Source: Natronorubrum tibetense GA33
Lineage (GTDB): Archaea > Halobacteriota > Halobacteria > Halobacteriales > Natrialbaceae
Direction of reading: 5' to 3'
Length of the DNA: 64,000 bases
Assembly: GCF_000383975.1 (NCBI RefSeq)
Contig: NZ_KB913017.1
Span: forward strand, 2,531,527-2,595,526
The position numbers and the translations under genes are program-made. The notes below the pieces were generated by a model. The model was not told the DNA's origin. It was given only the letters and a program-made list of their open reading frames with translations, and did not search any database. This document shows positions 1 through 8,384 of this stretch, one piece after another. The number at the start of each line of letters is the position of its first letter. Position 1 is the stretch's first letter.

Positions 1-425
1 CCAGCCGTCAGGCCGCGCCTGTCGATCAGTCGGGCGCTACAGGCGGTGAGCTGTCCGGCGCTGACGATCGGGAAGATGATAAGAAACAGTAAGACCGAGA
101 GCACGATCGTCACGAGGATGAGCGCGGCTATTCCCGGTGTGAGCACTTGCTCGAAGACGGGTTCGAAGCCGCTCATCCACTCGTCGAACGCCTCCTGGTC
201 GGCCTCGGGATCCGGTGGCTGACTCTCGATTCCCTGTAAGTGGTCCTGAATCGTTGCGAGTCGGCCGGTGGTCTCGAGGTAGACGAATCCGATGGCGACC
301 GCAAGAAACGGAACGAGACGGACGATCGCGGGAACGGCAGCCCCGAGTACGTACCACGGGAGGAGATCCGACGGCCGGCGACGGAGCGCGGCGATAGCGG
401 CAGTGACCGAGTCAGAGAGGGACAT
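1..425 (-). CDS. Membrane protein of unknown function (3' end cut by window edge)
   Basis: The frame opens with ATG at 425 and stays open to base 1, giving at least 141 residues. A short basic N-terminus (LRRRPSD) is followed by a hydrophobic segment at about residues 25-50, an acidic loop (about 62-82) and a second strong hydrophobic segment at about 95-120. This looks like the start of a multi-pass haloarchaeal membrane protein of the DUF7544/DUF7847 kind, but I cannot assign the family with certainty. Function is unknown. The next gene upstream (528-806) lies on the same strand about 100 bases away and is also a small membrane protein. Confidence 0.7.
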   Translation of the reverse strand, partial: MSLSDSVTAAIAALRRRPSDLLPWYVLGAAVPAIVRLVPFLAVAIGFVYLETTGRLATIQDHLQGIESQPPDPEADQEAFDEWMSGFEPVFEQVLTPGIAALILVTIVLSVLLFLIIFPIVSAGQLTACSARLIDRRGLTA

Positions 426-527
426 ACGGAGACATCGTTCGTCTATCAAATAAATGAACCTCTATCGGTCGGGAGCGGAGAACATCGCGTTACGGCACCG
501 CCGAGAGGCCACTCGTCGACCCGCTGC

Positions 528-806
528 TCAGTTGAACGTTCGGTCGTCGAACGTATCGCTCGAGTCGTCCTCCGAACTCCCACCCGAGAGCCGCGGAGTG
601 AACCCCCCGGTGAGGATAACGGAGACGACGACCAGTGCGGCCGAGAGGACGACGAAATCCGCGCTCGGATCGTAGCCCGCGAGACCGGCACCGGTCGAAA
701 CGACGAAGATTGCGACGGTGAAGACGATGGTCGCAAGGAGTCCGATGACGACGATTCCGACGACGCTGGCCAGCAGCCCCCTCAGTATGCGGCGAATCGA
801 TGACAT
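528..806 (-). CDS. Small two-helix membrane protein, hypothetical
   Basis: This is a 92-residue protein with two hydrophobic segments (about residues 9-37 and 48-66) joined by a short polar loop, followed by an acidic, serine-rich tail ending in DDRTFN. The N-terminal MSSIRRILRG is basic, which fits a cytoplasmic N-terminus. The acidic tail is typical of haloarchaeal proteins. No catalytic motif is visible and I do not recognise the family. It lies upstream of another membrane protein on the same strand and could share its transcript. Confidence 0.6.
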   Translation of the reverse strand: MSSIRRILRGLLASVVGIVVIGLLATIVFTVAIFVVSTGAGLAGYDPSADFVVLSAALVVVSVILTGGFTPRLSGGSSEDDSSDTFDDRTFN

Positions 807-885
807 TCGTTGCAGCCGGATTATCCTCGAGCGAACGTAATCATTGTGACATCGGCCTCGAGTCGATACTACCGTATTTGTCCGC

Positions 886-1074
886 TTACGATCTGCCGAG
901 GAGATCCCGCAGTTGCGGTACCCGCTCGACGATCGGGTGCTGTTCGATGCAGCGGTCCACGCCGAGGATCCGGCCGGCCGCCAGTGCGCCCAGCGTCAGG
1001 AAAGCGTCGGCGTACAGGCGCTGATGGTGCCACTGTATGGTGGGGTTTATATGTCGATTCGGTGACTCCGCCAT
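886..1074 (-). pseudogene. Possible C-terminal remnant of a DoxX-like membrane protein
   Basis: The frame gives 62 residues from an ATG at 1074. Only the last 45 or so look protein-like: one hydrophobic helix (ADAFLTLGALAAGRILGVD) and a tail (VERVPQLRDLLGRS) resembling the last helix and tail of haloarchaeal DoxX-type proteins, which normally have four helices. The first three helices are absent. The putative start overlaps the promoter of the divergent rhodanese/MBL gene. It could be a decayed gene end or a real one-helix protein; the DoxX comparison is from memory. Confidence 0.35.
1047..1053 (+). promoter_or_regulatory. Archaeal TATA box for the rhodanese/MBL gene
   Basis: TTTATAT sits about 60 bases before the ATG at 1112 and about 25 bases before an in-frame ATG at 1073. 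Transcription would start near 1073-1077. The mRNA is then either leaderless from 1073 or has a leader of roughly 35 bases to the ATG at 1112. Confidence 0.5.
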
Positions 1075-1111
1075 GCTGAACCTTACGTCGCGCGGCGGCG
1101 TACGGACGAAT

Positions 1112-2257
1112 ATGGTTACGACGCTCTCTGCGGATCGACTCGCGGAACTCATCGACGACGACGCGGCGTTCACCCTCGTCGATACCCGTCCCGAAGACAG
1201 CTACGAGGCCTGGCACATCTCCGGGGCGCTGCACTTCCCGTTCGGTCCCGAGGAGGAACTGGACGGCCGCCTCGAGGAGTTCGAGGATCTGGTCGGCGAC
1301 GCCGACCGCGTGATCACCATCTGCGCGAAGGCAATCTCTTCCGGGAATCTGGCGACCCAACTCGAGTCGGCCACCGACGCCTACGACGTTCATATCGTCG
1401 ACGGCGGGATGAAGGGGTGGAGCGGCGTCTACAACCACGTCGAGATCGACGCCGGCGGCAACGCACCGACGATCGTCCAGATCCAGCGGCGCGCCAAGGG
1501 CTGTCTGGGATACGTTGTCGGCTGCGAGTCGACGGGTGAGGCCGTCGTCGTCGATCCGACCGGAGATGTCGACGAGTTCGAGATCGCCGCCGAAGAGGCC
1601 GGACTCTCGATTACGGGCGTGATCGACACGCACGTCCACGCCGATCATATCTCCGGCGGTCGCGACCTCGCCGATCGGCTCGAGGTGCCCTACTACCTCG
1701 GTGAGCGCGCCACGGAACGCGGCGTCGAGGTTTCGTTCACGCCGCTCGAGCGAAACGAGGTACTCCAGGTGGGCGAACGAGAGGTCAAGGCCGTCGTCAC
1801 GCCGGGGCACACGAGCGAGATGCTCACCCTGCTCGTCGACGACGCGGCGCTGCTGACCGCCGATACGCTGCACACGGAGTCGGTGGGCCGGACGGAACTC
1901 GAATTCAGTGAAGACGAGGGCGAAAGGGGCGCTCGCATGCTCTACGAGTCGGTCCATCGAACCCTGCTGGCCGAACCGGAGGGAATCACCGTCCTGCCGG
2001 GTCACGTCACTGTCACTGCCGACGGCGAGTTCGAACACGGCACACCGGGCGAACCGATCGCGACGACCGTTCGCGACGCGCGGACGGGGATCGACCTGCT
2101 CGGACTCGAGGAGGACGCCTTTGTCGAACGCATGGCCGACGCCGGCGAGAAGCCCGCGAACTACGAGAAGATCATCGACCTGAACCGTGGGGTAACGGAG
2201 AGCCCGCCGGAAGAGCGGACGGAACTCGAGTTGGGGCCGAACAACTGCTCGGCCTGA
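1112..2257 (+). CDS. Rhodanese-MBL fold fusion hydrolase (persulfide dioxygenase-like)
   Basis: The protein has 381 residues. Residues 1-110 form a rhodanese domain with a single active-site cysteine (C71 in the loop CAKAISSG). Residues about 120-300 form a metallo-beta-lactamase domain with the metal motif HVHADH (174-179) and a later GH in TPGHTS. Proteins of this order usually handle sulfane sulfur, for example glutathione-type persulfide oxidation; haloarchaea use other thiols, so the substrate is unknown. The start at 1112 is chosen because the rhodanese fold begins at once (VTTLSADRLAELI); in-frame starts at 1037 and 1073 would add a non-conserved leader. The enzyme is probably cytoplasmic. 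Confidence 0.85.
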   Translation: MVTTLSADRLAELIDDDAAFTLVDTRPEDSYEAWHISGALHFPFGPEEELDGRLEEFEDLVGDADRVITICAKAISSGNLATQLESATDAYDVHIVDGGMKGWSGVYNHVEIDAGGNAPTIVQIQRRAKGCLGYVVGCESTGEAVVVDPTGDVDEFEIAAEEAGLSITGVIDTHVHADHISGGRDLADRLEVPYYLGERATERGVEVSFTPLERNEVLQVGEREVKAVVTPGHTSEMLTLLVDDAALLTADTLHTESVGRTELEFSEDEGERGARMLYESVHRTLLAEPEGITVLPGHVTVTADGEFEHGTPGEPIATTVRDARTGIDLLGLEEDAFVERMADAGEKPANYEKIIDLNRGVTESPPEERTELELGPNNCSA

Positions 2258-2368
2258 GTTTTCATCGACCTGAGGCGTCGATGACGGCGATCAACGGCAC
2301 CGAACGGTCGACTTTCCTGAGAACGGATTATATACGATAGTGACATAGTATATCACAGTGAACGATTC

Positions 2369-2554
2369 GTGCAGATAACCGCAATACGACAGGTCGAATG
2401 TCCGGTGTGTACGTCCCGGACGACCGTTTCAATCCGCCGCGACGATGTCGAAGCGATATCCAATCCTTCCGTCGCGGCGTTCGGTGAGCAGACGAAAGTG
2501 ACCTGCTCGAACGGACACATCTACTGGGTACAACTCTCCAATGGTAGCCACTGA
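2369..2554 (+). CDS. Small zinc-ribbon-like protein
   Basis: The product is a 61-residue protein with a CPVC pair near residue 11 and a second CSNGH near residue 47, enough to bind one zinc ion. It starts at GTG 2369. A TATA-like AGTATATC about 20 bases upstream suggests an almost leaderless transcript. Small CPxC zinc proteins are abundant in haloarchaea and often lack a known role. Its last codons and stop (SH, TGA) lie inside the left end of the palindromic repeat at 2544-2619, so the repeat may have supplied the present C-terminus. Confidence 0.65.
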   Translation: MQITAIRQVECPVCTSRTTVSIRRDDVEAISNPSVAAFGEQTKVTCSNGHIYWVQLSNGSH

Positions 2555-2619
2555 AACGATATCCACACCGATTGCAACGCCGTCCTGCGATCGCGGTGTC
2601 CAGTTCTTTCAGTGGCTAC
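2544..2619. repeat. Palindrome-ended repeat element, copy 1
   Basis: The outer 13 bases GTAGCCACTGAAA (2544-2556) are repeated exactly inverted as TTTCAGTGGCTAC (2607-2619). The interior shares the stretch around GCAACGCCGTCCTGCGA with copy 2 at 18457-18523. The 76 bp unit has no coding capacity. It could be a miniature mobile element without its transposase or a folded RNA/terminator-like element. It overlaps the 3' end of the zinc-protein gene. Confidence 0.7.
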
Positions 2620-2673
2620 TACAGTTCCCCTTTTTCAGGTCCCCGTTGAAACGACACGAAGAGCGCCGCTGCA

Positions 2674-2997
2674 TCACCGCGAGTAAGTCTCGAGTCTGAC
2701 GATTTGGCCGTCCGCACACTCGAAGAAATCCGCGAACTCGAACAGCACTCGCTCGCCGTCGAGGACGCGTCCGTGGGCCGCGGCCCGTTCTCCGTCGGAG
2801 ATCACCGCCTCGAGTTCGTGGCTGGTGTCGGGATTCGGCCGATCTTCGCGCATGAACTGGACAAACGATTCGCGGTCCTCGAACGTGCGGTCGGGCCGGC
2901 GCTGGACAAAATCGGCGGCGAGAACCTCCTCGAAGGCGTCGTACTCGTGGTCGTCGAGCGCGTCGTAGTACCGCCGGGCGAGGCTGGCCGGGTCCAT
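2674..2997 (-). CDS. NTF2/SnoaL-like fold protein
   Basis: The protein has 107 residues. The N-terminal helix pattern (ASLARRYYDALDDHEYDAFE) followed by DFVQRRPDRTFEDRESFVQFM, and a C-terminal sheet ending FADFFECADGQIVRLETYSR, is typical of the cone-shaped SnoaL/NTF2 family. Such proteins act as small-molecule isomerases or hydrolases, or as binding partners. No specific catalytic set can be assigned. It lies divergent to the Rieske gene with about 170 bases between starts. Confidence 0.8.
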   Translation of the reverse strand: MDPASLARRYYDALDDHEYDAFEEVLAADFVQRRPDRTFEDRESFVQFMREDRPNPDTSHELEAVISDGERAAAHGRVLDGERVLFEFADFFECADGQIVRLETYSR

Positions 2998-3165
2998 GGT
3001 CGCATGGTTTCGGCGCGAGCGCCAAAAACGTGGTACTTCGGCCGTCCCGTTGCCGAATCGGCGCGCGAACGCGCTCGGGCGACCGCGATCAGCTCGAGTT
3101 ATCAGACTTCATACTGGAACGTAGTTCAGCGAACGCTTACACCGCCTCGTGTCAACAACCTTCGC

Positions 3166-4977
3166 ATGGCAACGACGGATGACTTTCGAGCGGCCGTAGC
3201 GCTGGACGAACTCGAGGAGACCGGACGCGAACTGGTGAGTATCGACGGCACGCCGCTAGCCCTGTTCTCCCACGAGGGCGAGGTGCGGGCCGTGAACAAC
3301 CGCTGTCCGCACATGGGGTTCCCGCTGGTCGAGGGCACCGTCGACGACGGCATCCTCACCTGTCACTGGCACCACGCGCGGTTCGAACTCTCCTGTGGCG
3401 ACACCTTCGACCCGTGGGCCGACGACGTCCGGACGTATCCCACCGAGATCCGGGACGGCACCGTCTACGTGAACCCGAACCCGCCCCGCGAGCTGCCGCC
3501 GGACGAACACTGGGCCGAGCGCCTCGAGACCGGTCTCGAGGAGACCCTCCGACTCGTCGTTGCGAAGTCGACGATCGGCCTGCTCGATGCGGGCGTGGGG
3601 TATCGAGAGCCGATGGGGACGACGCTCGAGTTCGGTACTCGATACCGGGAATCGGGCTGGGGATCCGGACTGACGATTCTGGGCTGCATGGCGAACGTAA
3701 TCGACGACCTCCAACCCGAGGACCGAAAGCGAGCGCTGTACACCGGCGTCCGCCACGTCGCGAGTGACTGCGCGGGCGAACCGCCCCACTTCGACCAGCC
3801 GTCGTTTTCGACCGAGGATGTCGCCTTCGACCGCCTAAAATCGTGGTTTCGAGACTGCGTCGAGGTTCGGGACCGTGACGGGGCGGAACGCTGTCTTCGC
3901 ACTGCGGTCGCGTCGGGCCGGTCCGAGGCCGAACTCGCCGAACTGATCGTCGCCGGCGCGACCGATCACCCCTACCTCTCGACCGGCCACGTCCTCGATT
4001 TCGCCAATACGGCCTTCGAGAGCCTCGAACACGCCGGCTGGGACCACGCCGACCAGGCGCTCGCGAGCCTCGTCGAACCGCTCGTCACCGCCAGCCGCAG
4101 CGACGAGCGGTCCTCCTGGCGACAGCCGGTGGATCTGGTCGCGCTGCTCGAGGACGTCTACGGCGGCGACGTGAGCGAGACGAGCGGTCTCGAGGAACTC
4201 GTGCAGGAAGGCGCGGACGAAACGTGGGCCGTTCCGGACGGCTTTCAGGACACCGTGCTCGGTGACGATCCCGAAGCCATTGTCGACGCGCTCGCCGACG
4301 CCGTCCGGGAGGGAGCGACGGGCGAAGCACTCGCCGCCGAAGTCGCCCACGCCGCGGCCACGCGCGTCGCCCAGTTCGGCACCGCGAACGAGTTCAGCGA
4401 CTGGAACACCGTCCATCATACGTTCACGTACGCGAACGCGGCCCACCAGTTCGCCCGCCGGACGGACGCCGTCGAGTGCTATCGCAGTGTCTTCGACGCT
4501 GCACTCAACGTCTACCTCGATCGATTCCTCAACACCCCGCCCGCGCCGATTCCGGCGGTTGGCGAGAACGAGACTGGCCGCAAACCGGACGCGATCCGCG
4601 AGGATCTACTGGAGACGTTCGACACCGAAGGCGAGGTGAACGAGGCCGGACGACTCGTCGCCGAGTTCTTCGACTGCGACGGCGAGGCCGCGGCGCTGAA
4701 ACGCACACTCGGTCACGGACTCCTGCGCGAAGATTCGGGCTTTCACACGTTACAGAACCTCGAGGCGGCGTTCCGGCAGTTCGATCTCGCAGATTCGGGC
4801 GAGGGTGACAACGGTTCCGGAACAGCCGTCGAAAGCGAGCGGCGGCGGCGCGTGCCGATGATCGCAACCGCTCGCTATATGGCGGCACACTTCCCGACGC
4901 GTCGGGAGGCCGAACAGACGTTCACCATCGCCTCGCGGCTCAACCGCGGCGAGACGATTCACGAAGCAAACGAGTAG
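3166..4977 (+). CDS. Rieske [2Fe-2S] protein with large uncharacterised helical domain
   Basis: The protein has 603 residues from ATG 3166. Residues 8-108 form a Rieske ferredoxin domain: CPHMG (C47, H49) and CHWHH (C66, H69) supply the two Cys and two His cluster ligands. Residues about 115-603 form a mostly helical region with repeated conserved-looking His/Asp/Trp patches (for example DWNTVHHTFTYANAAHQ), resembling no oxygenase catalytic domain I know. There is no signal peptide, so it is likely cytoplasmic. A Rieske oxygenase alpha subunit would carry a 2-His-1-carboxylate iron site in a helix-grip fold, which I cannot identify here. An open frame from 2704 would add 154 residues of non-conserved sequence overlapping the opposite gene, so it was not used. 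Confidence 0.8.
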   Translation: MATTDDFRAAVALDELEETGRELVSIDGTPLALFSHEGEVRAVNNRCPHMGFPLVEGTVDDGILTCHWHHARFELSCGDTFDPWADDVRTYPTEIRDGTVYVNPNPPRELPPDEHWAERLETGLEETLRLVVAKSTIGLLDAGVGYREPMGTTLEFGTRYRESGWGSGLTILGCMANVIDDLQPEDRKRALYTGVRHVASDCAGEPPHFDQPSFSTEDVAFDRLKSWFRDCVEVRDRDGAERCLRTAVASGRSEAELAELIVAGATDHPYLSTGHVLDFANTAFESLEHAGWDHADQALASLVEPLVTASRSDERSSWRQPVDLVALLEDVYGGDVSETSGLEELVQEGADETWAVPDGFQDTVLGDDPEAIVDALADAVREGATGEALAAEVAHAAATRVAQFGTANEFSDWNTVHHTFTYANAAHQFARRTDAVECYRSVFDAALNVYLDRFLNTPPAPIPAVGENETGRKPDAIREDLLETFDTEGEVNEAGRLVAEFFDCDGEAAALKRTLGHGLLREDSGFHTLQNLEAAFRQFDLADSGEGDNGSGTAVESERRRRVPMIATARYMAAHFPTRREAEQTFTIASRLNRGETIHEANE

Positions 4978-5021
4978 TCGTCCAGGACCTCGGTCGCCCG
5001 GAAAATCGATCCGTCGGGACC

Positions 5022-6350
5022 TCAGTCGCTCCCGATCGATCCGCCGCCGTCGGGGCCGTATCGCGAGTCGTCGTCGTACCGGACGCACTTCGCGGTCTGA
5101 TCCGGCTCGACCTGATAGGTCTCGACCGTCCCGCGCTCGCAGGGGGTCGCGAACTCGGTCTCGAGGCGCTCTCGAGCCGCTTTGCGGTCGCCCACGGTCG
5201 CCGTCTCGAGCACGTCCGCGAGGACTCGCTCGGCGTCGGGATCCGTTAGCTGGGAGGGGATATCGTAGGAGTCGCGGATCGCCTCGGGGGTCTCGTCGGC
5301 CGTGTCGTCGACTAGCGTCACGTCCTCGGCCAGCAGGTCGTGGCGGAAGTTCGCGACCGCCCGCCAGTGGTCCTGGTCCATCTCGTACCCCTCCGGCTGG
5401 ACGAGTTTCGGACAGCGCGGGTGGAATCGACAGCCGCTCGGGACGTCGACGGGATCCGGAACCTCGCCGACGAGTTCGATTTTCTCGCGTTCCTCGGTGG
5501 GGTCGATCCGCGGCACCGAGGAGACCAGCGCCTGCGTGTAGGGGTGTTTCGGATCGTTGATAATTTGATCCGCCGGTCCGACCTCGACCAGTTCGCCCAG
5601 ATACATGATGCCGATCCGGTCGCACATGTGCTTGAGCAAAGAGAGGTCGTGACTGATGTAGACCGCCGTCAGCCCCAGCTCCGTCTGCAGTTCCTTGAAC
5701 AGATCGAGGATGCTCGCCCTGATCGAGACGTCGAGCATGCTCGCCGGTTCGTCGGCCAGCAGGAACGACGGCTCGAGGGCCAGCGCGCGAGCGATCCCGA
5801 CGCGCTGTCGTTCGCCGCCGCTCAGTTCGTCCGGATACTCGTGGGCGTAGGCGTCGGCCGGGCGCAAGCCGGCCTGCTCGATCGTTTCGTAGACCCGCGC
5901 GTCGCGCTCTTCGGCAGTACCGATACCGTGGACGTCTAGGGGCTCTTTGACCCACTCGTAGACGGTGAACCGGGGATTGATCGACTTGTACGGGTCCTGG
6001 TGGATGATCTGCGCTTCCCGACGGAACTGGTTGAGTTCGCTGCCGGTCGCGTCGGTGATCTCCGTCCCGTCGAAGCGGATCTTCCCGCCCGTCGGCTCGA
6101 TCAGCCTGATCGCGCTCTTGCCGAGCGTCGTCTTCCCGCAGCCGGACTCGCCGGCGAGACCGAACGCCTCTCCCTCGCGAATTCCGAGGGAAACGCCGTC
6201 GACGGCCTTGACCGCCTTGTTCGTCTCGCCGTGAAGGATACGCGAGACGAGACCGGTGTTGACGGGGAAGTGTTTCTCGAGATTCTCGACCTCGAGTTTG
6301 AACGTTTCGTCCGTCTCGGCCGCCGAGTCGTACTCGAGGGCGTCAGTCAT
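5022..6350 (-). CDS. Peptide ABC transporter ATP-binding protein (DppF/OppF type)
   Basis: The protein has 442 residues. Walker A is GESGCGKTTLGKS, the signature is LSGGERQRVGIAR and Walker B ends LLADEPASMLD. The C-terminal oligopeptide-importer domain follows with CRFHPRCP. It energises uptake of peptides with its partner ATPase encoded just upstream, overlapping by 8 bases. The last roughly 120 residues extend past the usual family end and hold extra acidic sequence. It is the last gene of the five-gene minus-strand operon running from 11112 to 5022. Confidence 0.93.
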   Translation of the reverse strand: MTDALEYDSAAETDETFKLEVENLEKHFPVNTGLVSRILHGETNKAVKAVDGVSLGIREGEAFGLAGESGCGKTTLGKSAIRLIEPTGGKIRFDGTEITDATGSELNQFRREAQIIHQDPYKSINPRFTVYEWVKEPLDVHGIGTAEERDARVYETIEQAGLRPADAYAHEYPDELSGGERQRVGIARALALEPSFLLADEPASMLDVSIRASILDLFKELQTELGLTAVYISHDLSLLKHMCDRIGIMYLGELVEVGPADQIINDPKHPYTQALVSSVPRIDPTEEREKIELVGEVPDPVDVPSGCRFHPRCPKLVQPEGYEMDQDHWRAVANFRHDLLAEDVTLVDDTADETPEAIRDSYDIPSQLTDPDAERVLADVLETATVGDRKAARERLETEFATPCERGTVETYQVEPDQTAKCVRYDDDSRYGPDGGGSIGSD

Positions 6351-7419
6351 CGGACTCCACCTCCGCGGCGGCTCGATCCGACTCGAACTCGTCCGGACGG
6401 CCGAGGTCCTGCTCGCGCCAGGTTTCTTTCTTGCCGGCCTCCGCCTGCAGATGTTCTATCTCGTCGGCGCGGTGGCACTCGACCTCGTGGCCGTTTCCGT
6501 ACGATTCGGGCTCCGGTGTCACCTCCCAGCACGCCTCCTCTGCGAACGGGCAACGCGGAGCGAACCGGCAGCCCTCGCCCGGATCGACGAGCTCCGGGGG
6601 CGTGCCCGGGATGGAGATGAGTTCCTGATCGTCGTCGCTGATGTCCGGGAACGCGTTTCGGAGACCGAGCGTGTAGGGGTGTCGAGGATTCGTGATGATC
6701 GTCTCGGCGTCGGCGACTTCGATGACGCGACCGCCGTAGACCACGGCGATGCGGTCGCAGGTCTCGCTGACGACCGACATGTCGTGGGTGATCATGATCA
6801 TCGCGCTGTTCAGCTCTTCTTGCATCTCCTTGATGGTTTCGAGGATGCGATCCTGGATCACCACGTCCAGCGCCGTCGTCGGCTCGTCCGCAAGCACGAG
6901 CGACGGCGAGAGCGCGAGCGCGAGCGCGATCATTGCCCGCTGGGCCATCCCGCCGGAGAACTGGTGGGGATAGTCGTCGACGCGATCGGGCTCGATCCCG
7001 AGGTCGTCGAACAGCGTCCGCGCCCGCTCTCGAGCCTCGGCTTTCGACGTGCCGTCCTCGTGATAGCGGATGACCTGTACGATCTGCTGGCCGACGGTGT
7101 AGACGGGATCGAAGCCGTTCATCGCGTTCTGCGGGATCATCGAAATTTCCGACCAGCGGATCTGTTTGCGCAGCTCCGAGTCAGTGAGATCCGTGATTTC
7201 GGTGCCGTCGAACTCGACGGAGCCGTCGACGATCTCGGCGTTGTCGGACAACAGGCGGATGATCGATTTGGCGAGCGTCGTCTTTCCGCTGCCGCTCTCG
7301 CCGACCAAACCGACGGTCTCGCCCCTGTCGATCGAAAGCGACACGTCGTCGGTCGCACGGACCCAGCCGTCCTCGGCCCGATAGTACGTCTTCAGATTGG
7401 TGATATCGAGTAGTGTCAT
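6343..7419 (-). CDS. Peptide ABC transporter ATP-binding protein (DppD/OppD type)
   Basis: This 358-residue protein starts at ATG 7419; the open frame continues upstream to 7581 but there overlaps the permease gene. Walker A is GESGSGKTTLAKS, the signature is FSGGMAQRAMIA, Walker B ends LVLADEPTTALD and the H-loop is MITHDMS. The C-terminal CRFAPRCPF matches the oligopeptide ATPase C-terminal domain. It overlaps the upstream permease by 4 bases and the downstream ATPase by 8 bases, which suggests translational coupling. It acts on the inner face of the membrane. Confidence 0.93.
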   Translation of the reverse strand: MTLLDITNLKTYYRAEDGWVRATDDVSLSIDRGETVGLVGESGSGKTTLAKSIIRLLSDNAEIVDGSVEFDGTEITDLTDSELRKQIRWSEISMIPQNAMNGFDPVYTVGQQIVQVIRYHEDGTSKAEARERARTLFDDLGIEPDRVDDYPHQFSGGMAQRAMIALALALSPSLVLADEPTTALDVVIQDRILETIKEMQEELNSAMIMITHDMSVVSETCDRIAVVYGGRVIEVADAETIITNPRHPYTLGLRNAFPDISDDDQELISIPGTPPELVDPGEGCRFAPRCPFAEEACWEVTPEPESYGNGHEVECHRADEIEHLQAEAGKKETWREQDLGRPDEFESDRAAAEVESDD

Positions 7420-8384
7420 TCTTGATGCCTGAGTTCGGGACTGACCACTTTCTCGAGGGTGCGGCCGATGAAGAACACCGACATCACGAACAGCATGATG
7501 CAGATGCCCGGTGGGAAGACCCACCACCACGCCTGACGGATCGCGTCGGCGTTGTACACCTCGTAGATCATCTCGCCCCACGAGAGCATGTTCGGATCAC
7601 CGAAGCCGAGGAACGCGAGGCTGGCTTCGGCGATGACCGCCCATCCGACCGCGAAGGCCGCATAGAGGAACGCGAGTGGCAACACGTTCGGGAGGATGTG
7701 ACGGTACATGATCCGACCGTGACCGGCGCCGATCGCCTGCGCGCTCTCGACGTACGGCCGTTGTTTGTGGCTCAATACCTGCGACCGAATCACCCGCGCC
7801 GTCGACCGCCACAGGATCAACACGATCGCGATGATGATGTTGACGATGCTGCTCCCGAGGATCGCCACGAGGACGATAGCGAAGGGCAGGAACGGAACGC
7901 CGTAGACGATGTCGGTAATCCGCATCAGCACGTCGTCGATCCAGCCGCCGAAGTAGGCGCTGATGAGCCCGACGTTCGTGCCGATGAACACCGCCATGAA
8001 CGCGGCGATGCTGCCGACGATCAGCGTCACTCGCGTCCCGACCAGCAGCTGCGAGAGGACGTCGCGTCCCATGTTCGTCGTCCCGAGCGGGTGTGTCGTC
8101 GACGGCCCCTCGAGTCGCAGCGCGCTGTTGTCTGCGGCGCGGTTGATCTCGCCAGGATCGTGCGGTGCGAGCGAGAACGGCTGGACCGTAATCGTGTAGT
8201 TCAGGACGTCGACGGCGATCGGTCGCGCGAAGATGCCGATGAAGACGAACGTACACAGGATCAGGAGACCTGTCTGCCCGAGTCGATCGCCCTCGAAGAC
8301 GGCGAATTTCTCGCGCAGGTAGTCGTAGCCACCCGCGATGCGGTTCGCGATTTCGTCCGTCGGACGGCGTGTTTTCGTACTCAT
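7416..8384 (-). CDS. Peptide ABC transporter permease (DppC type)
   Basis: The protein has 322 residues with a long N-terminal cytoplasmic and first-helix region, then a periplasmic-type loop (SALRLEGPSTTHPLGTTNMG, typical of DppC) and a five-helix permease core. The PLGTT and GRDVLS segments are hallmarks of the DppC/OppC family. The EAA-like coupling segment lies near AIGAGHGRIMYRHILPN. It overlaps the neighbouring genes by 4 bases on each side. Confidence 0.92.
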   Translation of the reverse strand: MSTKTRRPTDEIANRIAGGYDYLREKFAVFEGDRLGQTGLLILCTFVFIGIFARPIAVDVLNYTITVQPFSLAPHDPGEINRAADNSALRLEGPSTTHPLGTTNMGRDVLSQLLVGTRVTLIVGSIAAFMAVFIGTNVGLISAYFGGWIDDVLMRITDIVYGVPFLPFAIVLVAILGSSIVNIIIAIVLILWRSTARVIRSQVLSHKQRPYVESAQAIGAGHGRIMYRHILPNVLPLAFLYAAFAVGWAVIAEASLAFLGFGDPNMLSWGEMIYEVYNADAIRQAWWWVFPPGICIMLFVMSVFFIGRTLEKVVSPELRHQE

